From the NCBI GenBank assembly GCA_021204625.1, contig JAJPZA010000025.1:1-64000 (forward strand): DNA of 64,000 nt. Reading direction: 5' to 3'. A program made the position numbers and the translations under genes. Of the stretch, positions 51,635-61,674 are shown in pieces; position 1 is the stretch's first letter, and every line of letters begins with the position of its first letter. Below the pieces are notes generated by a model. The model saw only the letters and a list, made by a program, of their open reading frames with translations. It searched no databases and was not told where the DNA came from. Source of the DNA: Clostridia bacterium. Lineage in GTDB: Bacteria > Bacillota > Clostridia > Christensenellales > Borkfalkiaceae.

Positions 51635-53311
51635 GTGTCCGGAATGAAACTGATAAGGAAGCTGTTTACAAAAATCACAAGGCCGAGCCTGTACGCAACC
51701 TGCATGATAGTGCTCATTTTTGTTGCCCTGGGACTTTTCACGATTTTCGCCTTCCTGTCCGGCGCTCCCGTCTCAGGGCTCATACTGCTCTTCCTTGCGG
51801 CCATTTTTTTAGGTTACGGCGCATACGCCATAATCGTACTCATACTGAAGAACTGGCCCAGGCTGGAGAAATGGTCCGAGGGCCGCAGGTTCTTCAACAG
51901 GTTCGTGATGAGCTACGACTTCCGCACCATCTGCACCACGATCCTCACCATGACCGTTAACATCGGGTTCGCCGTCTTCAACGCGGTGTACGGCTTCATG
52001 TACATGGAGTGGTGGTGCGTCTCCCTGTTCGTGTATTACCTCATGCTCATTGTCATGCGCTCCAGCATTTCCGCCAGGGCGCTGAGGGTCTCAAGGCGCT
52101 TTGATGACACAGACCGCGAGGACGCACAGCTCCGCGTGTACCAGATGGCCGCCATTATGCTCCTGGTCTTCACGCTGGCCCTCAATTTCCTTTTATGGGA
52201 GCTTCTGTCGCAGGAGGACTTCGGCTTCAGGAACCATGTGCTCATATCCATTGTAACGGGCATATACGTGGTCATAAAAGTCATCCTCGCAGTGTCCAAC
52301 CTCATATACACGAGAGGCCGCCATGACAAGGTCACCCACGCTGTCCGCAACATCAACATGGCGGACGCCCTTGTTTCCGTCATGACCCTTCTCATGACAT
52401 TCCTCACAAGGTTCTCGGACAGCCACACGGCCGTGGTCACCGTCCGCGTCCTCGGAACCATCATATGCCTCTACGTCGCGGCCATGGCCATATTCATGCT
52501 CGTAAACTCCGTCGTGAAAATCAAGAGGAACAGGCGCACCCTCTACGAGATGCTCATGGACAGCCTCAACGAGGATTTTGAGAACTCCCTTGAAGAGCCC
52601 GCCTGGGAGGCCGTGTATGCCGCAGCCTGCATCGGCTCCGTTGAATACACCATAGGCCCCGTCCTTGCCGAAGAGGAAAAGGACGCCAGCATCTCGGACG
52701 GCGTACTGGATCAGACGGAAGCCACTGCCGGAGCCCATGACCCCGTCCTCATTCCCGCAGAGGAGCATGATCCGGGCTTTTACAAAAAGATGTACGCCAT
52801 AGCCGGCATGGACCCCGGAGACATCCCTGCCATGACAGAGGTACCGGACGCCGGACCCGTCTCCGGCGCGGATGAAGATGAAGAAGAGGAGCCCACCCCG
52901 CTGCCAGCCTCCTGGACCTATCATAGCCAGGACGATGAAGACGGCCTGGATGATGATGCCGCAGAGGATCTTGCCGGGAATTGCGGTCTGGATGAAGATT
53001 ATGTTCCCGGCGGGCCCGCAGAGCCTGCAAACTCCCTGGATTCCGCGGAAGCTGCAGCGCTGGAGATTGCAGGGGATGAAATCCGGGAGCCTGCAGATGC
53101 AGAGCCTGCAGAGGCAGCGGGAGAGCCAGCGGAGCCGGAGGAGAAGGAAGAGCCCGCGGCCTCAGATGGGCCGGAGGAGAATGAAGAGCCGGGGCAGGCG
53201 CCCGCGGCCTCAGATGAGCCGGAACCTGCGGAAGAGGCTCCGGAAGAGGATATTCCGGCAGAGCCTGCGGAGACTTCTCCGGATACGGAAAGCCAGGAGG
53301 ATTTGGAATAG
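51635..53311 (+). CDS. Membrane protein with long acidic Glu/Pro/Ala-rich C-terminal tail
   Basis: About 7 N-terminal TM segments then low-complexity PAEPAEAAGEPAEPEEKEE tail. Confidence 0.75.
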   Translation: MSGMKLIRKLFTKITRPSLYATCMIVLIFVALGLFTIFAFLSGAPVSGLILLFLAAIFLGYGAYAIIVLILKNWPRLEKWSEGRRFFNRFVMSYDFRTICTTILTMTVNIGFAVFNAVYGFMYMEWWCVSLFVYYLMLIVMRSSISARALRVSRRFDDTDREDAQLRVYQMAAIMLLVFTLALNFLLWELLSQEDFGFRNHVLISIVTGIYVVIKVILAVSNLIYTRGRHDKVTHAVRNINMADALVSVMTLLMTFLTRFSDSHTAVVTVRVLGTIICLYVAAMAIFMLVNSVVKIKRNRRTLYEMLMDSLNEDFENSLEEPAWEAVYAAACIGSVEYTIGPVLAEEEKDASISDGVLDQTEATAGAHDPVLIPAEEHDPGFYKKMYAIAGMDPGDIPAMTEVPDAGPVSGADEDEEEEPTPLPASWTYHSQDDEDGLDDDAAEDLAGNCGLDEDYVPGGPAEPANSLDSAEAAALEIAGDEIREPADAEPAEAAGEPAEPEEKEEPAASDGPEENEEPGQAPAASDEPEPAEEAPEEDIPAEPAETSPDTESQEDLE

Positions 53312-53593
53312 CGGCAGGCGGGGCGGACTGTATATCTGACGTATATGTGAACTTTTGTGCATAATCTAAGAAGGAAAGACGGCGGGAGCCGTCTTTTTGA
53401 GCAGTGAAAAAGATTGCAAGGAAATGGCTCCGGGATTGCAGTTTTTTTAAGATTTGCCTCGAATAAGTGAAAATTTGTGCTGACAGTGCAGCCAGATGTT
53501 GCATTTTTACAAAATGGTTTGTATAATCTAGACACTTGAATGATAAGGGGGCTGTGCGCCCTTTTTGCGATTGCCTGATGTTTCCTGCGCACG

Positions 53594-55219
53594 ATGCCCT
53601 TGGAGAAGAACCGCCGGGTTCTCTCCGTTATATGGGATGATGATATGGAAAATGCGAAAACGTATGATGAGGCGGAGCAGGCCGGCCTGATCCAGGTCCG
53701 GGATCCGCTGCCCATCAAAAAAATCTGGATAGACAAGCGCACGGGCTGGAAAGGACTGGGGTCGGTTTTTTTCTTAGTCGCCCAGTGCGCTGTTTGGGTT
53801 GCGATTTACATCACGCTGGTGTATTTCTACTCCTGGTTCTTTTATTTCTGCCTGGCGGTGAACGCGGTTGTGTGCATATGCGCCATGTTCTTTGAAAAGG
53901 ACGCGCAGTGCAGGATAAGCTGGCTCGTCCTGTTCATACTTTCCTGCGGATGCGGCTTCATCATGTATTTTATGGCGGACAAGCGCGTCTGCTACGGAGG
54001 CCAGAAGAAGAAGTTCAAGGAAATCAGGGAGCGCACGGACTGCTGTCTCGCAAGCTATGACCTGAAGGACGCAAAGCCGGCCGTTTCAAATGACATAACG
54101 TACCTCAACAAAGCCGCAGGATTCGTTCCGTACCAGAATACGAAGATACAGTACTACCGTGAAGGCAGCGTGGTTTTCGGCGAGATAGTGGACACCATCT
54201 CCGAGGCGCAGGACTTCGTGTTCATGGAGTATTTCATGGTATCGGACGGAACCCTTCTGGACGAGCTCATTGAAGTTTTCCGGAAGATCTGCTCCAGGGG
54301 CGTGAAGGTCCGTTTCCTGTATGATGACCAGGGCAGCTCCGGAGCTCTCAGGACTGAGACCATAAAGCGCATAAGGGCCGCAGGGGTTGAGTTCGAGGCT
54401 TTCTCAAAAATGTTCGCCGTGGCCAACTTCGGACTTAACTTCAGGGACCACAGGAAGATTGTCGTGGTGGACGGCAAGACCGGATTCGTGGCGGGCTGCA
54501 ATCTCACGGACAACTGCGTGAACAGGAACAATATGGAAGGGTACTGGAAGGATGCCGGCGTCCGCTTTGAGGGCGAAGCCGTGGACGGGCTTTCCATATG
54601 CTTCATGCGCCAGTGGGAGATAGCCACAGGCCGCAGGCTGGACTTCAATGAATACCTGCGCCATTATGACAAGTATGAGAGCAGCTCATACGTAATGCCG
54701 TACGCCGGCGGCCCGGAAAACAGCACGGACCTCTGCAGGGGCGTGTACGTCTCTCTCATTTCCGGAGCTCATGAGAGGCTCTGGATGTCTTCCCCGTATC
54801 TTCTCCCGGACGAGGCTTTCCTGGACAGAATCATTGAGAAGGCCCAGGCAGGCGTGGACGTGCGCATAGTGCTGCCCTCCGTTCCGGATTACGCATACAT
54901 CCACAGGCTTACCAAGTTCCATGCGGAGAAGGTCATAAAGGCCGGCGCCAAAGTGTATTACATGGACGGCGCATTCGTCCATATGAAAGTCATGCTCACG
55001 GAGAACGCCATGACGGTAGGCTCCACGAACCTCGACATGCGCGCCTTCTTTGAAGAGCTGGACAACGGCGTGTACACCAACGACCCCGGATGCATGAGGG
55101 GCGCAGAGGAAGACTTCATGCAGATTTTCCGCGAGAACAACGTTGCGGACATAGAGGAGCATTCCCTCGGGGACAAGATGTACACGGATATCTGCCGTCT
55201 CATCTCGCCGCTCCTTTGA
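53594..55219 (+). CDS. cls: Cardiolipin synthase (phospholipase D superfamily)
   Basis: Two TM segments, HKD motif 1 DHRKIVVVDGKTGFVAGCNL, motif 2 HMKVMLTENAMTVGSTNLDMR. Confidence 0.92.
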   Translation: MPLEKNRRVLSVIWDDDMENAKTYDEAEQAGLIQVRDPLPIKKIWIDKRTGWKGLGSVFFLVAQCAVWVAIYITLVYFYSWFFYFCLAVNAVVCICAMFFEKDAQCRISWLVLFILSCGCGFIMYFMADKRVCYGGQKKKFKEIRERTDCCLASYDLKDAKPAVSNDITYLNKAAGFVPYQNTKIQYYREGSVVFGEIVDTISEAQDFVFMEYFMVSDGTLLDELIEVFRKICSRGVKVRFLYDDQGSSGALRTETIKRIRAAGVEFEAFSKMFAVANFGLNFRDHRKIVVVDGKTGFVAGCNLTDNCVNRNNMEGYWKDAGVRFEGEAVDGLSICFMRQWEIATGRRLDFNEYLRHYDKYESSSYVMPYAGGPENSTDLCRGVYVSLISGAHERLWMSSPYLLPDEAFLDRIIEKAQAGVDVRIVLPSVPDYAYIHRLTKFHAEKVIKAGAKVYYMDGAFVHMKVMLTENAMTVGSTNLDMRAFFEELDNGVYTNDPGCMRGAEEDFMQIFRENNVADIEEHSLGDKMYTDICRLISPLL

Positions 55220-55612
55220 TTCGTCCGGTTCATCCTTACCCTTCCCGGATCTTTTTCCGGACGGATCTGCAGATTCAATATGGCATCACAAGGCGCCCCG
55301 TTTATGCAGCGGAGCGCTTTTTGCGCCCCGGACCGCATGCGGCGCGCGCTTTGCGCCTGTCTCCGGATCATGCAGGCCGGCCCGTTCTGGCCGGATTCGG
55401 ACGGCTCAGTGAAGATTGTGCAGGGTGTGAGACTAATTTTTACAGTTTTATGAAATAGTGCAAAACGCTTGAAAACACGCTGAAGCCGTGATATTATACA
55501 TGGGATTAAAGAAAAGATTATACATGCCTTTCGGCTGCGGAGGAGAGGATAAGCCGCGGCTGAGGGCGTTTTCAGATATATTGAGGCCCGTCTTATTGAG
55601 CGGGCGCTGCAT

Positions 55613-55696
55613 GGCCCCTAGGGGGGCGCGTCACAGAACAGTCCGCAGCGTGTGCGGACACAGCGCCGGGATGGCGCAACCTGCCGCAGGGGCAGG
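55613..55696 (+). ncRNA. Putative structured 5' leader element (four consecutive hairpins)
   Basis: GCCCC TA GGGGGC; GTCCGCA...TGCGGAC (55641-55659); GCGCC...GGCGC (55663-55677); CCTGCC...GGCAGG (55680-55696), ending 32 nt before ATG. Confidence 0.45.
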
Positions 55697-55728
55697 AATA
55701 TAAAGAAATTACGGAGGAAGTATACAGC

Positions 55729-56337
55729 ATGTCCGTTGCGGATTGGATAGCCCTGGCGATTTTGCTTGTCAGCCTGGTAATAGGCGCTGTCGCCGGCTGC
55801 GGGAAAGTCCTCAAGTTCTTTACAAGCGGCATATTTGGCTTCATAATCTCCGTCTTCGCATGTTACTGCTTAGGCGGCCTTATCCTCGGAATTCCTGCGA
55901 TAGGAAACCTTTTGGACAAGTTTGCGGCTCTGTGGGAAGGGAGCGCTTTCCTCACGACCATACACCTTGAAGTGATCGTTTATTACATTGTGCTCTTCAT
56001 AATCATAACGGTCATTCGCATAATCATAGTCAGGATTCTCAAGAGCATCCTTGAGATCAATTTCATTCTCGTCAAGATCATCAACAGGATTGTCGGCGCA
56101 ATTCTTCTCGCCGCCATCGTGGTTGTCATCGCCCTGTTCGTGTTCCAGATTCTGTACTGGATATACGGCGCGGACGGAAACCCGGCGCTGGTGGAAGCCC
56201 TGTCCGGCGTGCTCAATCTGGACAAGCTCTACCTCAACAACCCCATGAACTATCTCACAACGATAGGCAAGGCGGTGGAGGAGGTTCCGGAAGACGCCGT
56301 CGCGGCCGCTGTCTCCCAGCTGGCCTGCATGATATAG
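55729..56337 (+). CDS. CvpA-like membrane protein
   Basis: DWIALAILLVSLVIGAVAGCGKVLKFFTSGIFGFIISVFACYCLGG...; GGAGG RBS. Confidence 0.65.
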   Translation: MSVADWIALAILLVSLVIGAVAGCGKVLKFFTSGIFGFIISVFACYCLGGLILGIPAIGNLLDKFAALWEGSAFLTTIHLEVIVYYIVLFIIITVIRIIIVRILKSILEINFILVKIINRIVGAILLAAIVVVIALFVFQILYWIYGADGNPALVEALSGVLNLDKLYLNNPMNYLTTIGKAVEEVPEDAVAAAVSQLACMI

Positions 56338-56723
56338 GCCATTTCAAACCAGGCGGCCTTTTGGCCGCATAAGACGCTCGCAAGCAAAAGGCGGCAAGGC
56401 ATTCGGCCCGGCCGCCTTTTATCTCCCTGCATGAACAGGCTGTGGCGTGTACGTCCCAGGGCATGCGAATCCCAAGGCAGCAGAGCATCTGCTTTTCCGC
56501 AGACAGGTGCGCGCCGTCTTTGGCATGTTTCCTGTGTGTATTTTGTTTTCGCTTGATTTTGCGGCGGATTTTTGAGTGCCGGAGCCGTTGGACGCCGGAT
56601 ATGCCGGAATAAAAGAGACAGGCGGATTGTGTTCAATTGTATTCAATGCGGTCAACGGGCGGCGCGTCCGTTGACTTTCTGCCCCGGTTATGATAAAGTT
56701 AAAGGGCATGGAAGAGGAGTTGT

Positions 56724-59700
56724 ATGAAATCAAGCAAGCTGGTTTTTGCCACATGCCTCAAAGATGAGGAGATGGAAGACCTCAGGGCGTTCCTTGGGGA
56801 GATAACAGGTTTAATAGAGAAGCATTGCCGCTTCACGCATGATGTGGAGTTTATTGGCTTGCAGGATATTTCCTGCGATGGCATGAAAGAGGCGGACTGG
56901 ACCTTCCTTGTAATGTCTTCAAGGCCGTCCCGCGCGTGCGTCTCCTTTCTCGCAGAGCAGGCGGGAAAGTACAGGTCTGCGGACCAGGGGTTCGGAGACC
57001 GGCTCACATCGTATGCGGCAGACAGGGTCATAGGCAAGCAGTTCAGGGCCAGGATAAAGGATTACAGGTCCCTCCAGGGCTTTTCCTCCATGGAGGATTT
57101 GAAGCTCCAGCTGTATTATGACATATGCGCGCTTACGGATCTCGGCGGGCTTTCAACAGCCTCCTCATGCGCATCCGGAAAGGTCAGCATAGACGGAGAG
57201 GAGCTTGAGACCGTGGACGCGTGCGCCGCTGCGGTATTTGCGGGAAATGAAGAGTATCTTCAGGCCAAGGCAAAGGCGGATAATCTGGCCGGGCCGTATG
57301 AGGAACTCAAGGCGCAGCATGAGGACAGGAAAGGGGATTCCGGCTTTCTGAAGGAGTACAGGGAGGCTTTCATGAACTGGCTCAAGGCGGACGCGGAATG
57401 CAAGGCCAGGGCCGGGTGCGTCTCTGACATCCTGTGCATGACTTCCCAGCTCCGCGTGCTGGGTGCCCTTTCAGATGATTACAGAGCAGGGTATGCGCAT
57501 TTCATCAGGGGGGATTTTGTAAGCGCGTACAAGGCCCTTGAGCGCTGGCAAGGCCTTGTCCTTCATGACTTGCCGTACGCGCGCTTCAATGAATACACGG
57601 CGGCCCGGCTGTATCTGGAGATAAAAATTCTGCCTCTGCTTCCCAAACCGCTGTACATAAACGGCAGGTCTTTGCCGGTGGATCCGGAAAGGGAGGCGGA
57701 GTATCTCATGAACGGCATGTACAGAAACGTGTCCGGAGACCCCGCCATATTCCCGCTCACGTTCTTCTGGCTTGTGCAGCGCTCAAAAGACTCCTCGGAC
57801 AAATCGTTCAGGGATCAGGTCAAGAAGCAGCTGGACTCTTTCAAGAAGGCGGAAGGGGACACGAGACTCCCGCGCTACAGGCTCTGCATGATGCTTGCCA
57901 ATTATTACCTGGATGAGTATAACGGCAGGTACACGAAGATGTATCTGGACAAGGCCCTGCCTCTCATCCAGGAACTTTCCAAAGAGTACGGCGGCATATA
58001 TGACATGTACGTGGGAGACACGTACGTCACGTACGCGGTGCATTATTCCCGGAAGCACATGTATGAGGAGATGCAGGACAGCATGTTCTGCGCCACGGAC
58101 AGATACAAAAACTGCCTTGCGGCAAATCCTGGGAACAGGGACTCATGCTACAGGCTGGCGAGCGCTTACAGGTCCCTTGCGCAGAATTACGCCGCCGCGG
58201 GCGAGATGCAGTATGCAAGGGATTACATGGGGAAGGCTGAGGACTGGTTTGAGAAACTTTATTCCATGGACAAGTTCACCGCCCTGGAGAACATCGCGGA
58301 GATGAGCGAGCAGTTCGCGGAAGTTGTGAAGCCGGACGAGGGCGTGCAGGATGTGGGAGAGACGGAGGACTGCCTTCTCCGCGCATTGAAGGCGTACAAG
58401 GAGCTTGCATTCCTCAACCCCGTAGATTACATTGTTCATCCCGGCATCATGTATGACAAACTGGGATGCGTTTTCCGCAGGGCCGGCGAATACGACGAAG
58501 GCATGGATTACTTCCGCAGCGCCGAGGCGGAGTACAGGACGGTCATAGAGGTTTTGGGGGACATATACAATCCCCTGCTCGCCAAGTGCTACGTGAGCAT
58601 GTTCGCGGAGCCCGAGGCCAGGGATCTGAGCGAGGCTTTGGAAAAGCTGCAGTGGGCCGCGGACGAGTTCGGCAAGGCGGCGGAGCAGGATGCCGGATTC
58701 TATACGCCGGAGGCGGCAGGAGCCTGGAGAATGCTTGCCCGCGCCAAGATGTGCGGAAAGGACATTGAGGGGGCCATAGAAGCCCACAAGAGGGCAATAG
58801 AGCTCTTTGACAAGTGCGACGAAACGGATGCGGAATCCTGTTACGTCTCAGACCTTGCCGCGGAGCTCTCGGACGTCGCGGAGCTTTATGACAAGCTTGC
58901 GGAAGAGGACGAGACAAAGAAAGACATGGCGGAAAGGTACCACCTTGAGGCCATAGGCACGGCATACTGCGGCGAGGCGGTGCAGCTGCCGGACATGGGA
59001 AACACGATGCAGAGCGTCACCTCGTCATATGTCTTTTCCCTGCTTCATCCCGGATTCAACGCATTCCTTGCCCTTCTGTACAGATACATAAGCAACACCA
59101 CAGGGGATGACTCGCAGGCGCTCGCGGAAAAAGCCGCGGACTTCAGCGATACCTCTCCGGACATGGAGGCGGAGGACGACCACGTTCTCTCCCAGATGCT
59201 GGAGGCCATGGAGAGGACCAGAAAGCGCGCCAGAACGGATCCGGACTCGATCCTTCTGCTTCTCGGCTCATACTGTGCCGTTTCATCCCAGTACGGGAGC
59301 ATGCAGAACGAGAAAGAGGCCAAAAAGTATGACCGCAAGGCCAGGAAGCTGTTCAACGAGGAGTTCGCCCCCCGCGAGGAAGACTGGGACTATGATCCGG
59401 ACGAAGATGAGACGGACATAAAGGACATCCTCGGCGAAGAGCTGTACACAAAGCTCATGGAAATCATCGAAACCCTTCCACAGGGCAGGAATGAAGTTCC
59501 GGAATCCTTTGGCGAAGCCGCGGAAGAGATTTCGGATGAGCCGGAGGACGGGGAGACAGAGGATTTTGCGGCGGACGCGCCGGATGGCTGGCCGGATGGC
59601 GGGCCGGACGAAAGACCCGGCAGAAAAACGGGCAAACCGCGCATTACGGACGAAGAGCTTACGGATATCTTCCGCGGCCTGCTGGACGGCAAGGATGAGG

Positions 59701-59804
59701 AAGAGAGGGAAAAGGAGCGCCAGAAGAGCAATGTGGAGGATTTTATAAAGAGCCTGGAAGAGGACCCCAACCCGGATGACACAGACCCCGGAGGCCTTTC
59801 ATGA
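56724..59804 (+). CDS. 1026-aa TPR/alpha-helical repeat protein with unknown N-terminal domain and acidic C-terminus
   Basis: Long ORF, GAGGAG RBS, TPR-like segments (SCYRLASAYRSLAQNYAAAGEMQYARDYMGKAEDWF); ATGA overlap with folC. Confidence 0.8.
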   Translation: MKSSKLVFATCLKDEEMEDLRAFLGEITGLIEKHCRFTHDVEFIGLQDISCDGMKEADWTFLVMSSRPSRACVSFLAEQAGKYRSADQGFGDRLTSYAADRVIGKQFRARIKDYRSLQGFSSMEDLKLQLYYDICALTDLGGLSTASSCASGKVSIDGEELETVDACAAAVFAGNEEYLQAKAKADNLAGPYEELKAQHEDRKGDSGFLKEYREAFMNWLKADAECKARAGCVSDILCMTSQLRVLGALSDDYRAGYAHFIRGDFVSAYKALERWQGLVLHDLPYARFNEYTAARLYLEIKILPLLPKPLYINGRSLPVDPEREAEYLMNGMYRNVSGDPAIFPLTFFWLVQRSKDSSDKSFRDQVKKQLDSFKKAEGDTRLPRYRLCMMLANYYLDEYNGRYTKMYLDKALPLIQELSKEYGGIYDMYVGDTYVTYAVHYSRKHMYEEMQDSMFCATDRYKNCLAANPGNRDSCYRLASAYRSLAQNYAAAGEMQYARDYMGKAEDWFEKLYSMDKFTALENIAEMSEQFAEVVKPDEGVQDVGETEDCLLRALKAYKELAFLNPVDYIVHPGIMYDKLGCVFRRAGEYDEGMDYFRSAEAEYRTVIEVLGDIYNPLLAKCYVSMFAEPEARDLSEALEKLQWAADEFGKAAEQDAGFYTPEAAGAWRMLARAKMCGKDIEGAIEAHKRAIELFDKCDETDAESCYVSDLAAELSDVAELYDKLAEEDETKKDMAERYHLEAIGTAYCGEAVQLPDMGNTMQSVTSSYVFSLLHPGFNAFLALLYRYISNTTGDDSQALAEKAADFSDTSPDMEAEDDHVLSQMLEAMERTRKRARTDPDSILLLLGSYCAVSSQYGSMQNEKEAKKYDRKARKLFNEEFAPREEDWDYDPDEDETDIKDILGEELYTKLMEIIETLPQGRNEVPESFGEAAEEISDEPEDGETEDFAADAPDGWPDGGPDERPGRKTGKPRITDEELTDIFRGLLDGKDEEEREKERQKSNVEDFIKSLEEDPNPDDTDPGGLS

Positions 59805-61012
59805 CGCCTCTTCAGTCCCCGTACATAACGCCGGGAATGGTCTTCGGCACCGAAACGGAGAGGCGCCTTCTGGACGCTCTCGGCTCCCCGGATGACAGCC
59901 TCAAGATAGTCCACATAGCCGGCACCAACGGCAAGGGCAGCACGGCCATATTCCTTTCCAGCATCCTGCATGAAGCCGGAAAGCTAGTCGGGACTTTCAC
60001 ATCCCCCCAGATATACGTGTATGAGGACATGTTCCAGCTGGACTGCCGTCCAGCGGATGAGGACACACTCAAGGCCGTCATGCAGGAAGTCATATCCTGC
60101 ATGGAGCAGCATGATATCCACGCCACGCAGTTTGAAGTGGAGACGGCCGCTGCCATCCTGCTTTTCAAAGAGCAGGGCTGTGAATACGCAGTCCTGGAGT
60201 GCGGGATGGGCGGAACGGATGACGCCACCAATGCCGTGCATAAAAAGAAGCTGGCCATTATAACCTCCATATCCCTGGAGCATACCAAGTTCCTTGGCAA
60301 GACTATCACGGAAATCTGTGATGCCAAGGCGGGCATCATAAAGGACTGCCCGGCAATAATCTCCGCAGACCAGACGGAGGAGGCCTTAGAGTATTTCTAC
60401 CCTCTTTGGCAGGAAGGCAACATCCTCATGCACAATCCCGTCAAGATCAAAAACATCCTGGATGAGGAAGACGGGTTAAAGTTCAAGTACAACTATACCT
60501 GGTACAAGACTCATGCGCACGGATGGACGCAGGCGGGAAACGCATCCCTTGCCGTGCAGGCCGCGAGGAAGCTGGGAGTGCACGGGGAGGCAATAGCCAA
60601 AGGCCTGGAAAACGCATATATCCCGGGGCGCATAGAGGTAATTCGCAAAGGACGGCGTGAGATAATCCTGGACGGCGCCCACAATCCGGACGCCTTTGAC
60701 ACCCTGTACATATACCTTCTTGGCAAGGAAGACATACGCATAATATACGGGTGCCTTTCAGACAAGGACGCAGACGGATGCATGGAAGCCCTAAGCAAGC
60801 TTCCCGCCAAAATATCCGTTGTGCAGCCGCCAAGCCCAAGGGCAATGAAAGAAGGGAAGATATACGGCATTTGTTCCAAATATTTCAATGACGTAACCGT
60901 ATACAAGACGGTCACGGAGGCACTGGAAGCTTCCACGGAGAAGACAACGGCGGTTTGCGGCACATTCACATATCTTGCGGAGGCGCTCAAGTGGACAGAG
61001 AGAAGGCAATAA
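59801..61012 (+). CDS. folC: Bifunctional folylpolyglutamate synthase / dihydrofolate synthase
   Basis: VHIAGTNGKGSTAIFLSSIL, LECGMGGTDDATNAV, SLEHTKFLGKTITEICDAKAGIIK, LDGAHNPDAFDTL. Confidence 0.94.
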   Translation: MTPLQSPYITPGMVFGTETERRLLDALGSPDDSLKIVHIAGTNGKGSTAIFLSSILHEAGKLVGTFTSPQIYVYEDMFQLDCRPADEDTLKAVMQEVISCMEQHDIHATQFEVETAAAILLFKEQGCEYAVLECGMGGTDDATNAVHKKKLAIITSISLEHTKFLGKTITEICDAKAGIIKDCPAIISADQTEEALEYFYPLWQEGNILMHNPVKIKNILDEEDGLKFKYNYTWYKTHAHGWTQAGNASLAVQAARKLGVHGEAIAKGLENAYIPGRIEVIRKGRREIILDGAHNPDAFDTLYIYLLGKEDIRIIYGCLSDKDADGCMEALSKLPAKISVVQPPSPRAMKEGKIYGICSKYFNDVTVYKTVTEALEASTEKTTAVCGTFTYLAEALKWTERRQ

Positions 61013-61551
61013 AGGCGATACAGGACTTATTGGACGCCCTTGGAGAAGACAAGGACAGAGAGGGCCTAAGGGACACTCCAAGGCGCGTTGCGGATGCGTA
61101 TGCGGAGATGCTCGCAGGCGAGGGGCAGGATGCTACAGAGCATTTGTCCCGCACATTTGAAGACACATCCGGCGGAATGGTGGTGGAGAGCGGAATCTCC
61201 TTTTCCTCTCTTTGCGAGCATCATATGATGCCGTTCTTCGGCACTGTATGCATAGCCTATATCCCGGACGGGAAAGTGGTGGGCCTGTCCAAACTCGCCA
61301 GGACCGTGGATGTCTTTGCCAAACGCCTGCAGATCCAGGAACGCATGACCCAGCAGATAGCGGATGAAATCATGCGTGTCCTTTCTCCCAATGGGGTCAT
61401 GGTTGTCTGCGAAGCGGAGCACACCTGCATGACGTGCAGAGGCGTCAAGCGCCCCGGCACCAAGACCACAACCGTGGCCGTCTCCGGCTCTTTCCCGGAT
61501 GATGCCCGCAGGGAGGTCTTCGCCCGCATGGCCCTTGCAAAGCAGCAGTAA
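60991..61551 (+). CDS. folE: GTP cyclohydrolase I (probable GTG start)
   Basis: REGLRDTPRRVADAYAEML, FSSLCEHHMMPFFGTVCIAYIPDGKVVGLSKLAR, EAEHTCMTCRGVKRPG. Confidence 0.95.
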   Translation: MDREKAIKAIQDLLDALGEDKDREGLRDTPRRVADAYAEMLAGEGQDATEHLSRTFEDTSGGMVVESGISFSSLCEHHMMPFFGTVCIAYIPDGKVVGLSKLARTVDVFAKRLQIQERMTQQIADEIMRVLSPNGVMVVCEAEHTCMTCRGVKRPGTKTTTVAVSGSFPDDARREVFARMALAKQQ

Positions 61552-61674
61552 CAAAGGTGCCTTTAACAGGCCGCAGGCCGTAAAAAGGCCTTCAAAGCTG
61601 CATAAGCACTGCATTTCGCAAATCCGGGGGATGAAGGACGAGGAAAAACACACAGGAAAGAGCGGACCAGACAT

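Noticed and set aside
61556-61600. GCCTTTAACAGGCC word shared with about 12770-12785
   Set aside because: Short self-complementary words, probably hairpins/terminators arising independently; no extended similarity.
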